DNA from: Streptacidiphilus rugosus AM-16
GTDB taxonomy: Bacteria; Actinomycetota; Actinomycetes; Streptomycetales; Streptomycetaceae
Assembly: GCF_000744655.1 (NCBI RefSeq)
Contig: NZ_JQMJ01000001.1
Coordinates: 124,001-188,000 of the forward strand
Reading direction: 5' to 3'
DNA length: 64,000 nt
In this document: positions 24,218 through 33,942 of the stretch, piece after piece
Position numbering within the stretch: position 1 is the stretch's first letter
Layout: every line of letters starts with the position of its first letter
The notes under the pieces: model-generated
Database searches by the model: none
What the model saw: the letters and a program-made list of their open reading frames with translations, nothing else
Told to the model about the DNA's origin: nothing
Position numbers and translations under genes: made by a program

Positions 24218-25642
24218 ATGACAGTTCCGGGCTTGCGGAGCCTGCTCGCACAGCAGACCGCGCTCGCCGACGGAGACACCACCTCACGGGCCCTGGTGGA
24301 ACAGTCGCTGTCCCGCATCGCCGCCAGCGACCAGGCGTTGAACGCCTTCAGGGTCGTGCGTGCGGAGGCGGCCCTCGCCGAGGCGGATGAAGCGGACCGC
24401 AGTCTGGCCTCAGGGGACCGCCGGCCCCTCCTCGGAGTGCCGATCGCGATCAAGGACGATACGGACCTGGCCGGTGAGCCGACCGCATTCGGTTGCAGCG
24501 GAGCCTTCCCCGCCAAGACCGAGGACGCCCACCTCGTGCGCCAGCTACGTCAGGCGGGCGCCGTCATCGTGGGGAAGACCAACACACCCGAACTCGGTCA
24601 GTGGCACATCACCGAGGGACCCGCCTTCGGCGCCACCCGCAATCCGTGGAATCTGCAGCACACCCCCGGCGGCTCCTCCGGCGGCTCCGCCGCCGCAGTC
24701 GCCGCCGGGCTCGTCCCCGCGGCCATGGGCTCCGACGGGGCCGGCTCGATTCGCATTCCGGCTGCCTGGACGCACCTGGTCGGCATCAAGCCCCAGCGTG
24801 GTCGCATCTCCACCTGGCCCGATGCAGAGTCCTTCTACGGTCTGACCGTACCCGGAACACTCGCCCGCACGGTCGCTGATGCGGCGCTGCTCCTCGACGC
24901 GGCCTCGGGCAACCACCCCCGCGACATGCACAAGCCCCCGCAAGCGACGCTGCTTCCCGCAGCGTTCCGTGAGCCCGGCAAGCTACGCATCGCCCTCTCC
25001 TTCGGACGTGCCTTCGCAGCGACCCGGACCACCCTTGACACCGTGGTCCGTTCCGCCGTTACCCACCTGGCGCACAGGCTGGTCGCGCTGGGCCACGACG
25101 TCGCCGAGGAAGGCCCCCGTTACGGGCTGATCGGCCTCACCCAAGCACCCCGCGCCATGGCAGGCATGCGCGACTGGGCCGACCGCCTGCCCGACCCCGC
25201 CCTCATCGACCCGCGTACCCGAGCCAACATCCAACTCGGCACCGTGCTGCGCGGCCCCGTACTGCACGCGGCACGAGCCGTCGAACCGATGCTGCGCCAC
25301 CGGGTCGGAGAGATCTTCTCCCGCTACGACGTGATCCTCACCCCCGCGACCGCGACCCCGCCGCCGCGGATCGGTTCGACAGACGGCATGTCGCCCACGC
25401 GCATGCGCCGTGCGGCCATCACCACCTGCCCGTATGCCTGGCCGTGGAACGTCCTGGGCTGGCCTGCAATCGCGGTCCCGGCGGGCTTCACCGCACAAGG
25501 GCTCCCACTGGGGGCTCAGCTTCTCGGTCCGGCGTCCAGCGAAGCTCGGCTTATCTCGCTGGCCGCGCAACTGGAGGACAGCGAACGTTGGTTCGAGCAG
25601 TCCGTGCCCCGTTTTGAGGCCCGGCGACCACGCGTGGAATGA
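24218..25642 (+). CDS. Amidase signature family hydrolase
   Basis: A 474-residue amidase from ATG 24218; an ATG at 24197 lies inside the palindrome and is less likely. The catalytic triad is visible: Lys in GVPIAIKDDTD, the glycine/serine-rich TPGGSSGGSAAAVAAG with the cis-Ser, and nucleophile Ser in GSDGAGSIRIPAA. The signature normally reads GGSIR; here GAGSIR keeps the serine. It hydrolyses an amide or transfers its acyl group in the cytoplasm; substrate unknown. With SDR and TetR it forms a small inducible catabolic or detoxification unit. Confidence 0.9.
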   Translation: MTVPGLRSLLAQQTALADGDTTSRALVEQSLSRIAASDQALNAFRVVRAEAALAEADEADRSLASGDRRPLLGVPIAIKDDTDLAGEPTAFGCSGAFPAKTEDAHLVRQLRQAGAVIVGKTNTPELGQWHITEGPAFGATRNPWNLQHTPGGSSGGSAAAVAAGLVPAAMGSDGAGSIRIPAAWTHLVGIKPQRGRISTWPDAESFYGLTVPGTLARTVADAALLLDAASGNHPRDMHKPPQATLLPAAFREPGKLRIALSFGRAFAATRTTLDTVVRSAVTHLAHRLVALGHDVAEEGPRYGLIGLTQAPRAMAGMRDWADRLPDPALIDPRTRANIQLGTVLRGPVLHAARAVEPMLRHRVGEIFSRYDVILTPATATPPPRIGSTDGMSPTRMRRAAITTCPYAWPWNVLGWPAIAVPAGFTAQGLPLGAQLLGPASSEARLISLAAQLEDSERWFEQSVPRFEARRPRVE

Positions 25643-25717
25643 CGACGGGAAGCTGACGGAACGCAGGGGGATCAGTATTCGGGCGGAAACTGCAGCGACG
25701 TGTGCAATGGTGCAAAG

Positions 25718-26380
25718 ATGGGTTCCATGTCTACGGTGCCTTCAGTTCGGGATCGGATTGTCCAAGCCGTCCTGAGGATCATCGGTCAGGACGGCGCTGC
25801 CGCCGTCACGAACCGGCGCATCGCCAGCGAGGCCGGCGTCTCCCTAGGGTCGGTCACCTATCACTTCGCGACCCAGCACGAACTGCTCCAGGAGAGCCTG
25901 CGGCTGTTCGTCGAGACGGAGACGCGCCGATTCACCGACCTGGCGGCCCAGTTGCAGCAAGCCCCCATGACGGGTACCGAAGCGGCGGAGGCGGTCCGGT
26001 GCAACGCGGCGTGGTCGACTATCTTCGACAACGAGCACATCGCCCCGCTCGAGCTGTACATCCAGGCCAGCCGTGATCCACTGCTGCGCGACGCCGCGGC
26101 GGCGTGTTTCGCGGCCTATGACCAACTCGCCACCTCGATTCTGACCGCCCTTGGCGCGCCGGACCCGGAGCGCACGGCCGGTCCCGCCGTCGATCTAGTG
26201 ATGGGCCTCCAGTTGCGCCGCCTGGCGACCGGGGCAGACGCGGATGATCTCGTCGAGGCCCTCCTCGCGCTCACGTGCGGTTCTGTACCGGCGGCGCTGC
26301 CTCTCCTCGCCCAGATGCGGCATGGGCAGGCGGCTGAATTCTCGGTCGCCGACGGCTCGTCGGCTGCGGCCTCGGCTTGA
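25718..26380 (+). CDS. TetR-family transcriptional repressor
   Basis: A protein of 220 residues if ATG 25718 is used (ATG 25727 also possible; no clear ribosome site for either). The DNA-binding domain reads VRDRIVQAVLRIIGQDGAAA, VTNRRIASEAGVSLGSVTYH, YHFATQHELLQESL, the normal TetR pattern. The C-terminal part is helical ligand-binding/dimerisation. It follows the amidase in the same direction and most likely controls the divergent palindromic promoter at 24150-24211 in response to a small molecule. Confidence 0.88.
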   Translation: MGSMSTVPSVRDRIVQAVLRIIGQDGAAAVTNRRIASEAGVSLGSVTYHFATQHELLQESLRLFVETETRRFTDLAAQLQQAPMTGTEAAEAVRCNAAWSTIFDNEHIAPLELYIQASRDPLLRDAAAACFAAYDQLATSILTALGAPDPERTAGPAVDLVMGLQLRRLATGADADDLVEALLALTCGSVPAALPLLAQMRHGQAAEFSVADGSSAAASA

Positions 26381-26394
26381 CTTCCGCTCCGCGC

Positions 26395-26661
26395 GCTAGT
26401 GCGTGGGGTTCCTTCCACGGGCGTGTGACCGTCTCGGTGGGTTTCTCCTTCGCCGCGCTGCGCCGGTCCGTGTACCGGTCCTACCTGCGTTCCACTGGCC
26501 GGCACCGCCAGTTCGGCGGCCTTGGCGACGTTGACCGCCGCGTTGATGTCGCGGTCGAGGACGGCCCCGCGGGGGGAGAGCACGCCAGCCCCCACTTGTC
26601 GGGCAGGTGCCTCCGTCCGGGGGGAGAGCGGATGGGGTCTTCGCCCAACGCCGCTGCGTTT
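26395..26661 (-). pseudogene. tnpB: IS605-type TnpB, degenerate C-terminal remnant
   Basis: The minus strand reads GRRPHPLSPRT and SPRGAVLDRDINAAVNVAKA, recognisable as the zinc-ribbon and last RuvC (DRDxNAAxN) part of TnpB, with the cysteines of the ribbon lost. The fragment is cut by ISAzo13 at 26662. It cannot be functional. Confidence 0.6.
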
Positions 26662-28418
26662 GGGCTTGCAGAGCAACAAGCCGTAGCTTCCGGCTTTGCG
26701 GCTCGTTGTTGTGGTATGGGCAGGTCACCGGAGCAACAGGCTTTACTGGCAGCGAAGTTCGAGGCGATCCTGCCGCATCTGGACGAGCGGCAGCGGCGTC
26801 TGCTGTTCGCGGCTGAGGCGCGGTCGCTGGGTCATGGCGGGATCAGGCTGGTCGCGCGGGCTGCGGGGGTGCGCGAGGCGACGGTGTCGGCGGGGGTGGA
26901 CGAGCTCGAGTCCGGCCAGCCGCCGCTGGGGCGGGTGCGCCGGCCGGGCGGCGGCCGTAAGCGGGTGGCCGACCTGGACCCCGGCCTGCGGGAAGCGCTG
27001 CTGGCGCTGGTGGAACCGGATGAGCGCGGGGATCCGATGTCGCCGCTGCGGTGGACGACGAAGTCGACCCGGACCCTGGCGGCCGAATTGACCCGGCAGG
27101 GCCACCGGATCTCCGCCGACACGGTTGGGGACCTGCTGCGCGAGGAGGGCTTCAGCCTGCAGGGCAACGCCAAGACCGTCGAAGGCAATCGGCATCCGGA
27201 CCGGGACGGGCAGTTCCGCTACATCAACGAGCGGGCCAAGGAGCACATCGCCGCCGGACAGCCGGTGGTCAGCGTCGACACCAAGAAGAAAGAGCTCGTC
27301 GGGAACTACAAGAACGCCGGACAGCAGTGGCTGCCGGCAGGCTCGCCGGTCGAGGTCTCCACCCACGACTTCCCCGACAAAGAGCTGGGCAAGGCGATCC
27401 CGTACGGCATCTACGACCTGGCCGCGAACACCGGCTGGGTCAGCGTCGGCACCGACCACGACACCGCCGCGTTCGCGGTCGAGTCGATCCGCCGCTGGTG
27501 GAAGGACCGCGGCAGCCTCGACTACCCGGCCGCGTCCCGGCTGCTGATCACCGCCGACGCCGGCGGCTCCAACAGCTACCGCACCCGCGCCTGGAAGACC
27601 GAACTCGCCGCCCTCGCCCTGGAAACCGGCCTGAAAGTGACTGTGTGTCACTTTCCTCCGGGGACTTCGAAATGGAACAAGGTCGAACACCGGCTGTTCT
27701 CCCACATCACGATGAACTGGCGCGGCAGGCCGCTCACCAGCCACGACGTGGTCCTCAACAGCATCGCCGCGACCACCACCCGCACCGGGCTGACTGTCCG
27801 CGCCGAACTCGACACCGGCACCTACCCCACCGGAGTGACCGTGGGCGACCGGCAGATGGACGCACTGCCGCTGGAGCGGCACACCTGGCACGGCGACTGG
27901 AACTACACGCTCCGGCCCGAACCCTACGACGCCGAGATCAACGACGCTCCCGACCCGTTCGACCAGCCCAGCCCCGACCTCGCCTGGCTGCGGCACCCGG
28001 TCTTCACCGGGCTCACCACGCCTGAGTGGGACACCCTGATCGCCCAGCTCCTGGCCCTGCACGACACCCAGCGCGAAAACCAGCTCGACAAGCGACGCGG
28101 CCACCGGCCCCGCATCACGGGCGACGGCACCACCGGACGCCGCCCCGTCCTCACCCTCGCCGACCGCCTCATCGCCGTCCTGCTCCACCAGCGCCACGGC
28201 CTCCCGCAGGTCGCCATCGCCCAGCTCTACGGCGTCACACCCTTCACCGTCAACCGACGCATCCGCGACGTCCGCCAACTCCTGCAAGCCGCCGGACACA
28301 CCATCGAGCCCGCCGGCCCCCAACTCGCCGACCTGGCCGCCCTCCACAACCTCGCCGCCCGAGAAGAGATCACCATCGCACCAGAGATCAAGACAGCGAG
28401 TTAATCCTCTGCAAGCCC
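26662..28418 (+). mobile_element. ISAzo13-family element, copy 1, complete
   Basis: Inverted ends GGGCTTGCAGAG (26662-26673) and CTCTGCAAGCCC (28407-28418) enclose one intact transposase gene. Its right end is only three bases (TTA) from a second, broken ISAzo13 element in opposite orientation. No matching three-base duplication is seen on the left. Confidence 0.88.
26716..28404 (+). CDS. ISAzo13-family transposase
   Basis: An intact 562-residue transposase from ATG 26716. It has an N-terminal helix-turn-helix (GIRLVARAAGVREATVSAGV), then the DDE core: SVDTKKKELVGNYKN (first Asp), LLITADAGGSNSYRTRAWK (second Asp) and FPPGTSKWNKVEHRLFSHI (Glu). The C-terminal quarter has another helix-turn-helix-like block (GLPQVAIAQLYGVTPFTVNR). 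It is the working homologue of the broken copy at 28422-32917. Confidence 0.93.
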   Translation: MGRSPEQQALLAAKFEAILPHLDERQRRLLFAAEARSLGHGGIRLVARAAGVREATVSAGVDELESGQPPLGRVRRPGGGRKRVADLDPGLREALLALVEPDERGDPMSPLRWTTKSTRTLAAELTRQGHRISADTVGDLLREEGFSLQGNAKTVEGNRHPDRDGQFRYINERAKEHIAAGQPVVSVDTKKKELVGNYKNAGQQWLPAGSPVEVSTHDFPDKELGKAIPYGIYDLAANTGWVSVGTDHDTAAFAVESIRRWWKDRGSLDYPAASRLLITADAGGSNSYRTRAWKTELAALALETGLKVTVCHFPPGTSKWNKVEHRLFSHITMNWRGRPLTSHDVVLNSIAATTTRTGLTVRAELDTGTYPTGVTVGDRQMDALPLERHTWHGDWNYTLRPEPYDAEINDAPDPFDQPSPDLAWLRHPVFTGLTTPEWDTLIAQLLALHDTQRENQLDKRRGHRPRITGDGTTGRRPVLTLADRLIAVLLHQRHGLPQVAIAQLYGVTPFTVNRRIRDVRQLLQAAGHTIEPAGPQLADLAALHNLAAREEITIAPEIKTAS

Positions 28419-28435
28419 TTAGGGCTTGCAGGAAA

Positions 28436-29150
28436 TCAACTCGCCGTCTTGATCTCTGATGGTGGTGTCATGCCGTGGCGGATGGCGAGGTCGGTGAGGT
28501 CGTTCAGGGTTGCCAGTCGGGTGTCGGTGGGTTCGATGGTGTGGCGTGCTTCGTCGAGGAGGCGCCGGGTCTGGCTGATGGCCCGGTTCAGGCTCTGGGG
28601 AACGACTCCGAAGAGCGGGGCGATCAACACCTGCGGGAGCCCGTGCCGCTCGTAGAGGAGGGTGGCCAGGAGCCGGTCGACGAGGGTGAGGCCGGGGCGT
28701 CGGCCGGTGTAGAGGCCGGTAGCGGGGACCTTCTGCCGGTCGCCGCCACGTCGTTGGTGGAGGTCTGCCTCCCGCTGGACTTCACGTGCCGCGCTCAAGG
28801 TGGCGACCAGGCGGCTCCACCGCGCCTGCGACATGCCGGTCAGGGCCGGGTGGACCATCCACGCACGGCCGGGCCCGGGAAAGTCCTGGGCCGGGATCGG
28901 TGGGACGCCGTCACGGCGGTGCTCCTCGGGGCGGAGGGTGTAGTTCCAGTCACCGTGCCAGGCATGCCGGTCCAGGGGCAGGGCGGCCATCTGCCCGTCG
29001 CTCACGCGGACGCCGGTCTCGTAAGCAGCCCGGTCGAGCTCGGCACGGACCCGTAAGCCAGTGCCGGTGGTCGTGGACGCGATGCTGTTCACGATGACGT
29101 CGTGACTGGTCAGCGGCCTGCCCCGCCAGTTCATCGTGATGTGGGAGAAC
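28436..29150 (-). pseudogene. ISAzo13 transposase copy 2, C-terminal part
   Basis: Encodes FSHITMNWRGRPLTSHDV through SEIKTAS, matching the last 230 residues of copy 1. It is cut off at 29150 by IS3; the adjacent Glu-containing piece lies at 30436-30474. Confidence 0.88.
29148..29150. repeat. AAC target duplication of IS3 copy 1, left
   Basis: Repeated at 30433-30435. Confidence 0.6.
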
Positions 29151-29182
29151 GGGCGTTTCCCCGGGTTCGTGGACACCGGTTG

Positions 29183-30079
29183 TCATGCGGCAACGACCAG
29201 CGTAGTTGATCGTTGTTCGTAGGTGACCGGGCTGATCTGGCCGAGGCTGGAGTGCCGCCGCCGGGTGTTGTAGCGGGTCACCCACCGGAAGACGGCGAGT
29301 CGGGCTTCGCGGGCCCCGTTCCACCGTTTCCGTCCCTGGAGCGTCTCGCGTTTCATGGTCGCGTTGAAGCTCTCCGCGGCGGCGTTGTCCGCGCTGGTGC
29401 CCACTGCGCCGCGCGATCTGGTCACGCCGAGCTCCGCGCAGACGTGCGCGAAGTCCCTGGACCCGTACTGGGCCCCGTTGTCGCTGTGGAAAATCGCCCC
29501 GCGCAGTCCGGCTGCGCCGCGGGCGGCCGCGGCGGCCCGCAGGGCGTCGGTCACCAGGGACGTGCGCATGTGGTCGGCGATCGACCAGCCCGCCAGCCGT
29601 TTCGAGCACAGGTCCAACACCGTGGCCAGGTAAAGGAACTGGCCGCCACCGATGGGCAGGTAGGTTATGTCGCCCACGTACCTGGTGTTCGGCCTGGCCG
29701 CGGTGAAGTCACGGTCCAGCAGGTCCGGCACCGGTGTCGCCGACGGCTCGGGGATCGTGGTGCGGACCTTCTTGCGCAGGTGCAGCCCGACGATGCCGAA
29801 CGTGCGCATCACGCGTTCCACGCGCTTGTGGTTAATCCGGTCCCCGGCATCCCGCAGCTCGGCGGTGACGCGCGGAACCCCGTAGGTCCCGTCCGAGTCG
29901 GTGTGGATCCGGGCGATCCGCTCGGCAAGCTCCGCGTCCGCCCTCGCCCGTTCCATGCGCGCGTCCGCGCCGGCCAGCCACCGGTAGAACCCGGACCGCG
30001 AGACCTGCATCATCCGGCACAGCCGCTTCACGCCGTAGGCGTCCCGGTGATCCTCGACGAACTGAAAGCGGCTGCTCAC
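29183..30079 (-). CDS. IS3-family transposase OrfB
   Basis: A 298-residue DDE integrase-type protein: first Asp in YVGDITYLPIGGGQFLYLAT, second in FHSDNGAQYGSRDFA, Glu in SADNAAAESFNATMKRE. The N-terminal HTH_21 segment (HRDAYGVKRLCRMMQVSRSG) is complete. Its GTG start overlaps the OrfA stop; the active OrfAB protein of this family is often made by frameshifting, not evident here. Confidence 0.93.
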   Translation of the reverse strand: MSSRFQFVEDHRDAYGVKRLCRMMQVSRSGFYRWLAGADARMERARADAELAERIARIHTDSDGTYGVPRVTAELRDAGDRINHKRVERVMRTFGIVGLHLRKKVRTTIPEPSATPVPDLLDRDFTAARPNTRYVGDITYLPIGGGQFLYLATVLDLCSKRLAGWSIADHMRTSLVTDALRAAAAARGAAGLRGAIFHSDNGAQYGSRDFAHVCAELGVTRSRGAVGTSADNAAAESFNATMKRETLQGRKRWNGAREARLAVFRWVTRYNTRRRHSSLGQISPVTYEQRSTTLVVAA

Positions 30080-30363
30080 CAGCTGGTCTCCCGGGCGAAA
30101 TACTTCGCGGCCCTGCGCAGGATCTCCCGCTCGAGCTCGAGCTCCTTCACCCGCGCCCGCAGCTGCCGGTTCTCCTTCTCCATCGCGCTCGCCTCACCGG
30201 CCCCCGGCCGGGCAGCCGCCTCCGCATCACGCACCCAGATCCGCAGCGTCTCGTGGTTGACGCCCACGTCCTGGGCCACCGACGCGTACGTACCGCCCGG
30301 CGTGGCGTGGTACAGCGCGACGGCATCGGCCCTGAACTCAGGGCTGTACTTCGACGTCCCCAA
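30076..30363 (-). CDS. IS3-family OrfA
   Basis: A 95-residue protein starting at TTG 30363 behind CAGGAG. It has the helix-turn-helix GGTYASVAQDVGVNHETLRI and a leucine-zipper-like C-terminus (ENRQLRARVKELELEREILR), as in IS3 OrfA, which binds element ends and multimerises. Confidence 0.88.
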   Translation of the reverse strand: MGTSKYSPEFRADAVALYHATPGGTYASVAQDVGVNHETLRIWVRDAEAAARPGAGEASAMEKENRQLRARVKELELEREILRRAAKYFARETSW

Positions 30364-30432
30364 CGGGAACTCCTGTTCTACGGATCCTCGCGATCCAATG
30401 ATCAGGGTGTCCACGACCTGGGGGAAGCGCCC

Positions 30433-30474
30433 AACAGCCGGTGCTCGATCTTGTTCCACTTCGATGTCCCCGGC
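30433..30474 (-). pseudogene. ISAzo13 transposase copy 2, 14-residue middle piece
   Basis: Between IS3 and element B lie only 42 bases that encode PGTSKWNKIEHRL on the minus strand, the catalytic Glu segment. It links 29150 to 31917 in the original gene. Confidence 0.75.
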
Positions 30475-31915
30475 CAATGCCGTTGCTTGAGGCCATCAAG
30501 TAGTCCGTGACATCGGGGCCGCATGGTCGTTGGGCCTGGCATGCATCCGTGGGTGGGGTTGTCTGATCAGGTGCGTCTGGGGGTGGTGACCCGGTGGGTG
30601 ACTCCGGAGCTGGTCGCCGAGGTGCTGGGTAGGTGCGGGGTGCGGGACAAGAAGCCTGGCGCGCTGCCGGCCGGGTTCATGGTCTACTACACGCTTGCGC
30701 TGGCGTTGTTTCAGCAGGACTCCTATGACGATGTAGCCGAGCAACTTGTCGGCAGCAATCCGCAGTTGAGCGCCAGCATCCCGAACAAGTCCTCCATCAC
30801 CCGGGCTCGCAGGCGTCTGGGTCCGCTGGTGCTGGAGACCTTGTTCCGCGAGTTGGCCGGCCCGCTGGCCCCAGTCGACTTGGAGGGCTCGTTCTACCGT
30901 GGGATGCGTCTGGCCGCGGTGGACGGGTTCGTGCTGGACGCGCCGGACACGAGGGCGAACCGCGTCGCGTTCGGCGGTCCGACCAAGAACGGCCAGGCGG
31001 CGGGCTTCCCGCAGGTGCGGGTGGTGACGCTGACCGAGTGCGGCACGCACGCGCAGATCGACGCCGCGGTGGGCGGCTTCAACGGCGGTGAGCCCGAGTT
31101 GGCGCTCACCGCGGCCGGCTCGGCGGCCGGGATACTGGTCATCATGGACCGCGGCTTTCCCGGGGTAGCGCTGTGGAAGGCCTACACCGGAGCCGGGGCG
31201 CACCTGCTGATCCGGGCCCGTTCGTGCGTCGCGGCCCGTCCGGTCGAGCGTCTGCCGGATGGCACGTACCCGGCGCGGATGAACCTCGGCGGGCAGAAGG
31301 GCGCGCATCCCGGCGGGGTGCTGGTGCGCGTCATCGAGTACCGCGTGGACGGCGGCGAGGTGGTCAGGCTGCTGACCGACCTGCTGGACCCGGAGGCGTA
31401 TCCGGCCGCGGAGCTGGCCCTGCTGTATCACGCCAGGTGGGAGGCGGAGTCGGCATTCCGGCAGATCAAGACCTTCCAGCGTGGTCCGGCCGAGGTCCTG
31501 CGTTCGGGGGACCCGGATCTGGTGCGGCAGGAAGTGTGGGCGCACTTGGTCGTGCACCACTGCCTCACGCGGATCATCATGTCGCTGGCCGGCGACAACG
31601 GCATCGATCCGGACCGGGTCTCGTTCGTGCGAGTCCTCAAGCACGCGCGGCGCAGCGTGGTCCGCCAGTGCGCGGACACACCCAAGAAGATCAAGACCTT
31701 CCTGGCCGCCTTGGCGGCGAAGGCGCGCCGGAAGCTCGACAACGGCGCCAGGAGACTGCGCGAGGCGGACCGACACCTCAAACGGCCGGACTCCAAGTAC
31801 TCCTCCAAGCTCTCCTACCGGATCAAAACCCGCGACCGGCAGCCGACCAGGCGCGTCGGACCCAAGGTCATCACGCTTCACCCGAGATAGTTCACTGGCT
31901 CAAGCAACGGCATTG
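30475..31915 (+). mobile_element. IS4-like element B, complete (1441 bp)
   Basis: Perfect 17-bp inverted ends CAATGCCGTTGCTTGAG (30475-30491) and its complement (31899-31915). A 9-bp duplication GTCCCCGGC (30466-30474 and 31917-31925) shows insertion into ISAzo13 copy 2. The terminal CAATGCCG is shared with element A. Confidence 0.9.
30523..31890 (+). CDS. IS4-family transposase (element B)
   Basis: A 455-residue DDE transposase; catalytic positions in AAVDGFVLDAPDTRAN (Asp), LVIMDRGFPGVALW (Asp) and YHARWEAESAFRQIK (Y-R-E-K signature with Glu). It is distantly related to the transposase of element A. GTG 30523 is the likely start and an ATG at 30541 is possible. Confidence 0.9.
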   Translation: MVVGPGMHPWVGLSDQVRLGVVTRWVTPELVAEVLGRCGVRDKKPGALPAGFMVYYTLALALFQQDSYDDVAEQLVGSNPQLSASIPNKSSITRARRRLGPLVLETLFRELAGPLAPVDLEGSFYRGMRLAAVDGFVLDAPDTRANRVAFGGPTKNGQAAGFPQVRVVTLTECGTHAQIDAAVGGFNGGEPELALTAAGSAAGILVIMDRGFPGVALWKAYTGAGAHLLIRARSCVAARPVERLPDGTYPARMNLGGQKGAHPGGVLVRVIEYRVDGGEVVRLLTDLLDPEAYPAAELALLYHARWEAESAFRQIKTFQRGPAEVLRSGDPDLVRQEVWAHLVVHHCLTRIIMSLAGDNGIDPDRVSFVRVLKHARRSVVRQCADTPKKIKTFLAALAAKARRKLDNGARRLREADRHLKRPDSKYSSKLSYRIKTRDRQPTRRVGPKVITLHPR

Positions 31916-32886
31916 AGTCCCCGGCGGCATGTGGCACACGGTGATCTCCAGTCCGGTCTCCAGGGCCAGCGCGGCCAGCTCGAACTTCCAGGTGCGGCTG
32001 CGGTAGCCGTTGGAGCCGCCGGCGTCCGCGGTGATCAACAGCCGTCCGGCGGTGGGGTAGGAGTCCCGTCCGCAACCGTTCCACCAGCGGCGGATCGACT
32101 CCACCGCGAACGCGGCGGTGTCGTGGTCGGTCCCGACGCTGACCCACCCGGCATCGGCGGCCAGGTCCTAGATTCCGTACGGGACGGCCTTGCCCAGGTC
32201 GGTGTCGGGGAAGTCGTGGGTGTGCACCGCGGTCGGCTCGCCGGCGGGGCGCCATTCGCGGCCTGCGTTCTTATAGTTGACCAGCTCCTTCTTCTTGGTG
32301 TCGACGCTGACCACCGGATCCCCGGCCGCCTGGTACCCCTTGGCCTGCTCGTTGACATACCGGAACTGGGCATCGCGGTCCGGGTGCTGCCTGCCCTCGA
32401 CGGTCTTGGCATTGCCCTGGAGGCTGAACCCCTCCTCACGCATCAGGCTCGCCACGGTGTCCGCCGAGACCCGGTGGCCCAGCCTGGTCAGTTCCGCGGC
32501 CAGGCGCCGGGTCGACTTCGTGGTCCACCCCAGCGGCGACATCGGGTCCCGCGCTCGTCCGGCTCCACCAGGCCCAGCAGGGCCGGCCTCAGGCCGGGAT
32601 CCAGGTCCGCCATCCGCTTACGGCCGCCGCCCGGCCGCCGCACCCGTCCCAGCGGTGGGTCGCCGGACTCGAGCTCGTCGACCCCCGCCGACACCGTCGC
32701 CTCGCGCACGCCCGCGGCCCGCGCGACCAGTCGGATCCCACCATGGCCGAGGGACCTGGCCTCAGCTGCGAGCAGCAAGCGCCGCTGCCGCTCGTCCAGA
32801 TGCGGCAGGATCGCCTCGAACTTCGCTGCCAGTAACGCCTGTTGCTCGGGTGACCTGCTCGTACCACATTCAACGAGCCGAGACAC
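31916..32886 (-). pseudogene. ISAzo13 transposase copy 2, N-terminal part with frameshift and nonsense
   Basis: Reads in from the helix-turn-helix (RSPEQQALLAAKFEAILPHL) but shifts frame near 32545 (one base missing after GAGCGCGGG compared with copy 1), then meets TAG at 32168-32170 where copy 1 has a Tyr codon (YGIYDLAAN), and continues as LLITADAGGSNGYRSRTWK until element B cuts it at 31916. Three kinds of lesion show long inactivity. Confidence 0.85.
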
Positions 32887-32917
32887 CGGAAGCTACGGGT
32901 TGTTGTCCTGCAAGCCC

Positions 32918-33942
32918 TTAACGGATTTCCGCTGGTGGCAAGGCGCGGATAGCGTGTAGCCAGCGCCCTTCTCCCGCCGATTGACGCCCCACAGCTCGTC
33001 GTCGCCGATCGAGTAGCAGCCGTGGAAGTAGCGGACCTTGTGGGTGCGGTGGTAAGTCCCGGGGTGCCGCTCGGGATGACCGGGGCCCGGACGGAAACGT
33101 CCGCCTGGTCGTGGCCACCAGGTCTCGGTGTGCCCGTCGCGGAAGGTCCGCTCGACCGGGGTCCAGTCCCCTGGATCCTCCGCGTCGGTCCAGGTCAGGG
33201 CGCGGGCGGCGTCGACGGGGGTGTAGGCGTCCTTGCCGTAGGCCCAGGCGCCGTGGCTCGGCTTCAGCGCCAGGACGAACGGCAGCCTGGCCACGGTGAG
33301 GTCTCGGCGGAAGCCGTCCTGGTCGCCGTACGCGCAGTCGGCGGCCACGGCCCGGAAGGTCACTCCGGCGGTCCTGGCGGTGCGGGCCAGTTCCGCGGCG
33401 ATCTTCAGCTTCGTGCGGAAGCCGGGGTCGCTCTTGCCCTTGGGGAAGTGGTGGGCGGGGCTGTAGGGCACGGCGTGCAGCGGGTAGTAGAGGTTCTCGT
33501 CGGCCCAGCACGTGGTCACGGTGACGATGCCGTTGTCGGTCTTGCCCAGCCGGCCCAGCCACTGTCGGCCGACGTGCGCGGTTTTCTTCCCGTCCTTGCG
33601 GTCGCCCGAGTCGTCGATCACCAGCACCCCGTCCGGGTGCGGCCTGGTCGCGGGGTCGCCGAGCAGCAGTGCCACCCGGCGGGCATTGATCTTTTCGTGG
33701 TCCCAGGTCGACTCGGACAGGAAGAACTGGAGCCGCTGCACCGCCGCGTGCTGGGCGCCGACGACGGGTTCGGTGCCGACCAGGCAGGTCAGCGTCTTGT
33801 TGCGGTCCCGCGGCAGCAGCAGCCCCGCAAGATACTCGCGGAACCCGCGCCGCTGTGCCAACGTGGAGAAGAGGTCATCGAAGCGAGCGGCGTAGGCTTC
33901 CAGCGGGCCCGGGGCAGGCGGACACGGCACACGACGGGTCAT
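32918..33942 (-). pseudogene. IS701-family transposase, truncated
   Basis: ATG 33942 follows GGGGGAG. The protein has VLVIDDSGDRKDGKKTAHVG (first Asp) and FRAVAADCAYGDQDGFRRDL (second Asp), typical of IS701. After GHTETWWP (near 33115) the text no longer resembles IS701 and the gene runs into the ISAzo13 end at 32917, so the Glu-containing C-terminal domain is lost. Confidence 0.75.

Larger units (their letters stand above)
29151..30432 (-). mobile_element. IS3-family element, copy 1, complete
   Basis: The 1282-bp element has 27-bp imperfect inverted ends, 23 of 27 matching (both contain TCGTGGACACC), and a 3-bp duplication AAC. It is inserted in the transposase gene of ISAzo13 copy 2. A second copy, identical over the 451 bases visible, begins at 63550 in the same orientation. 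Confidence 0.9.
28422..32917 (-). mobile_element. ISAzo13-family element, copy 2, broken by IS3 and an IS4-like element
   Basis: Ends GGGCTTGCAGG (28422-28432) and CCTGCAAGCCC (32907-32917) are flanked on both sides by TTA (28419-28421 and 32918-32920), a likely 3-bp target duplication. IS3 sits at 29151-30432 and IS4-like element B at 30475-31915. Removing both restores an element of about 1.76 kb, the same size as copy 1. Confidence 0.85.

Noticed and set aside
22422-25642. Secondary-metabolite biosynthetic cluster
   Set aside because: Deaminase, SDR, amidase and TetR alone without a core synthase do not support a cluster.
26395-26661. Functional TnpB nuclease with guide RNA
   Set aside because: Only the degenerate last part is left, the zinc-ribbon cysteines are gone, and the element is cut by ISAzo13.
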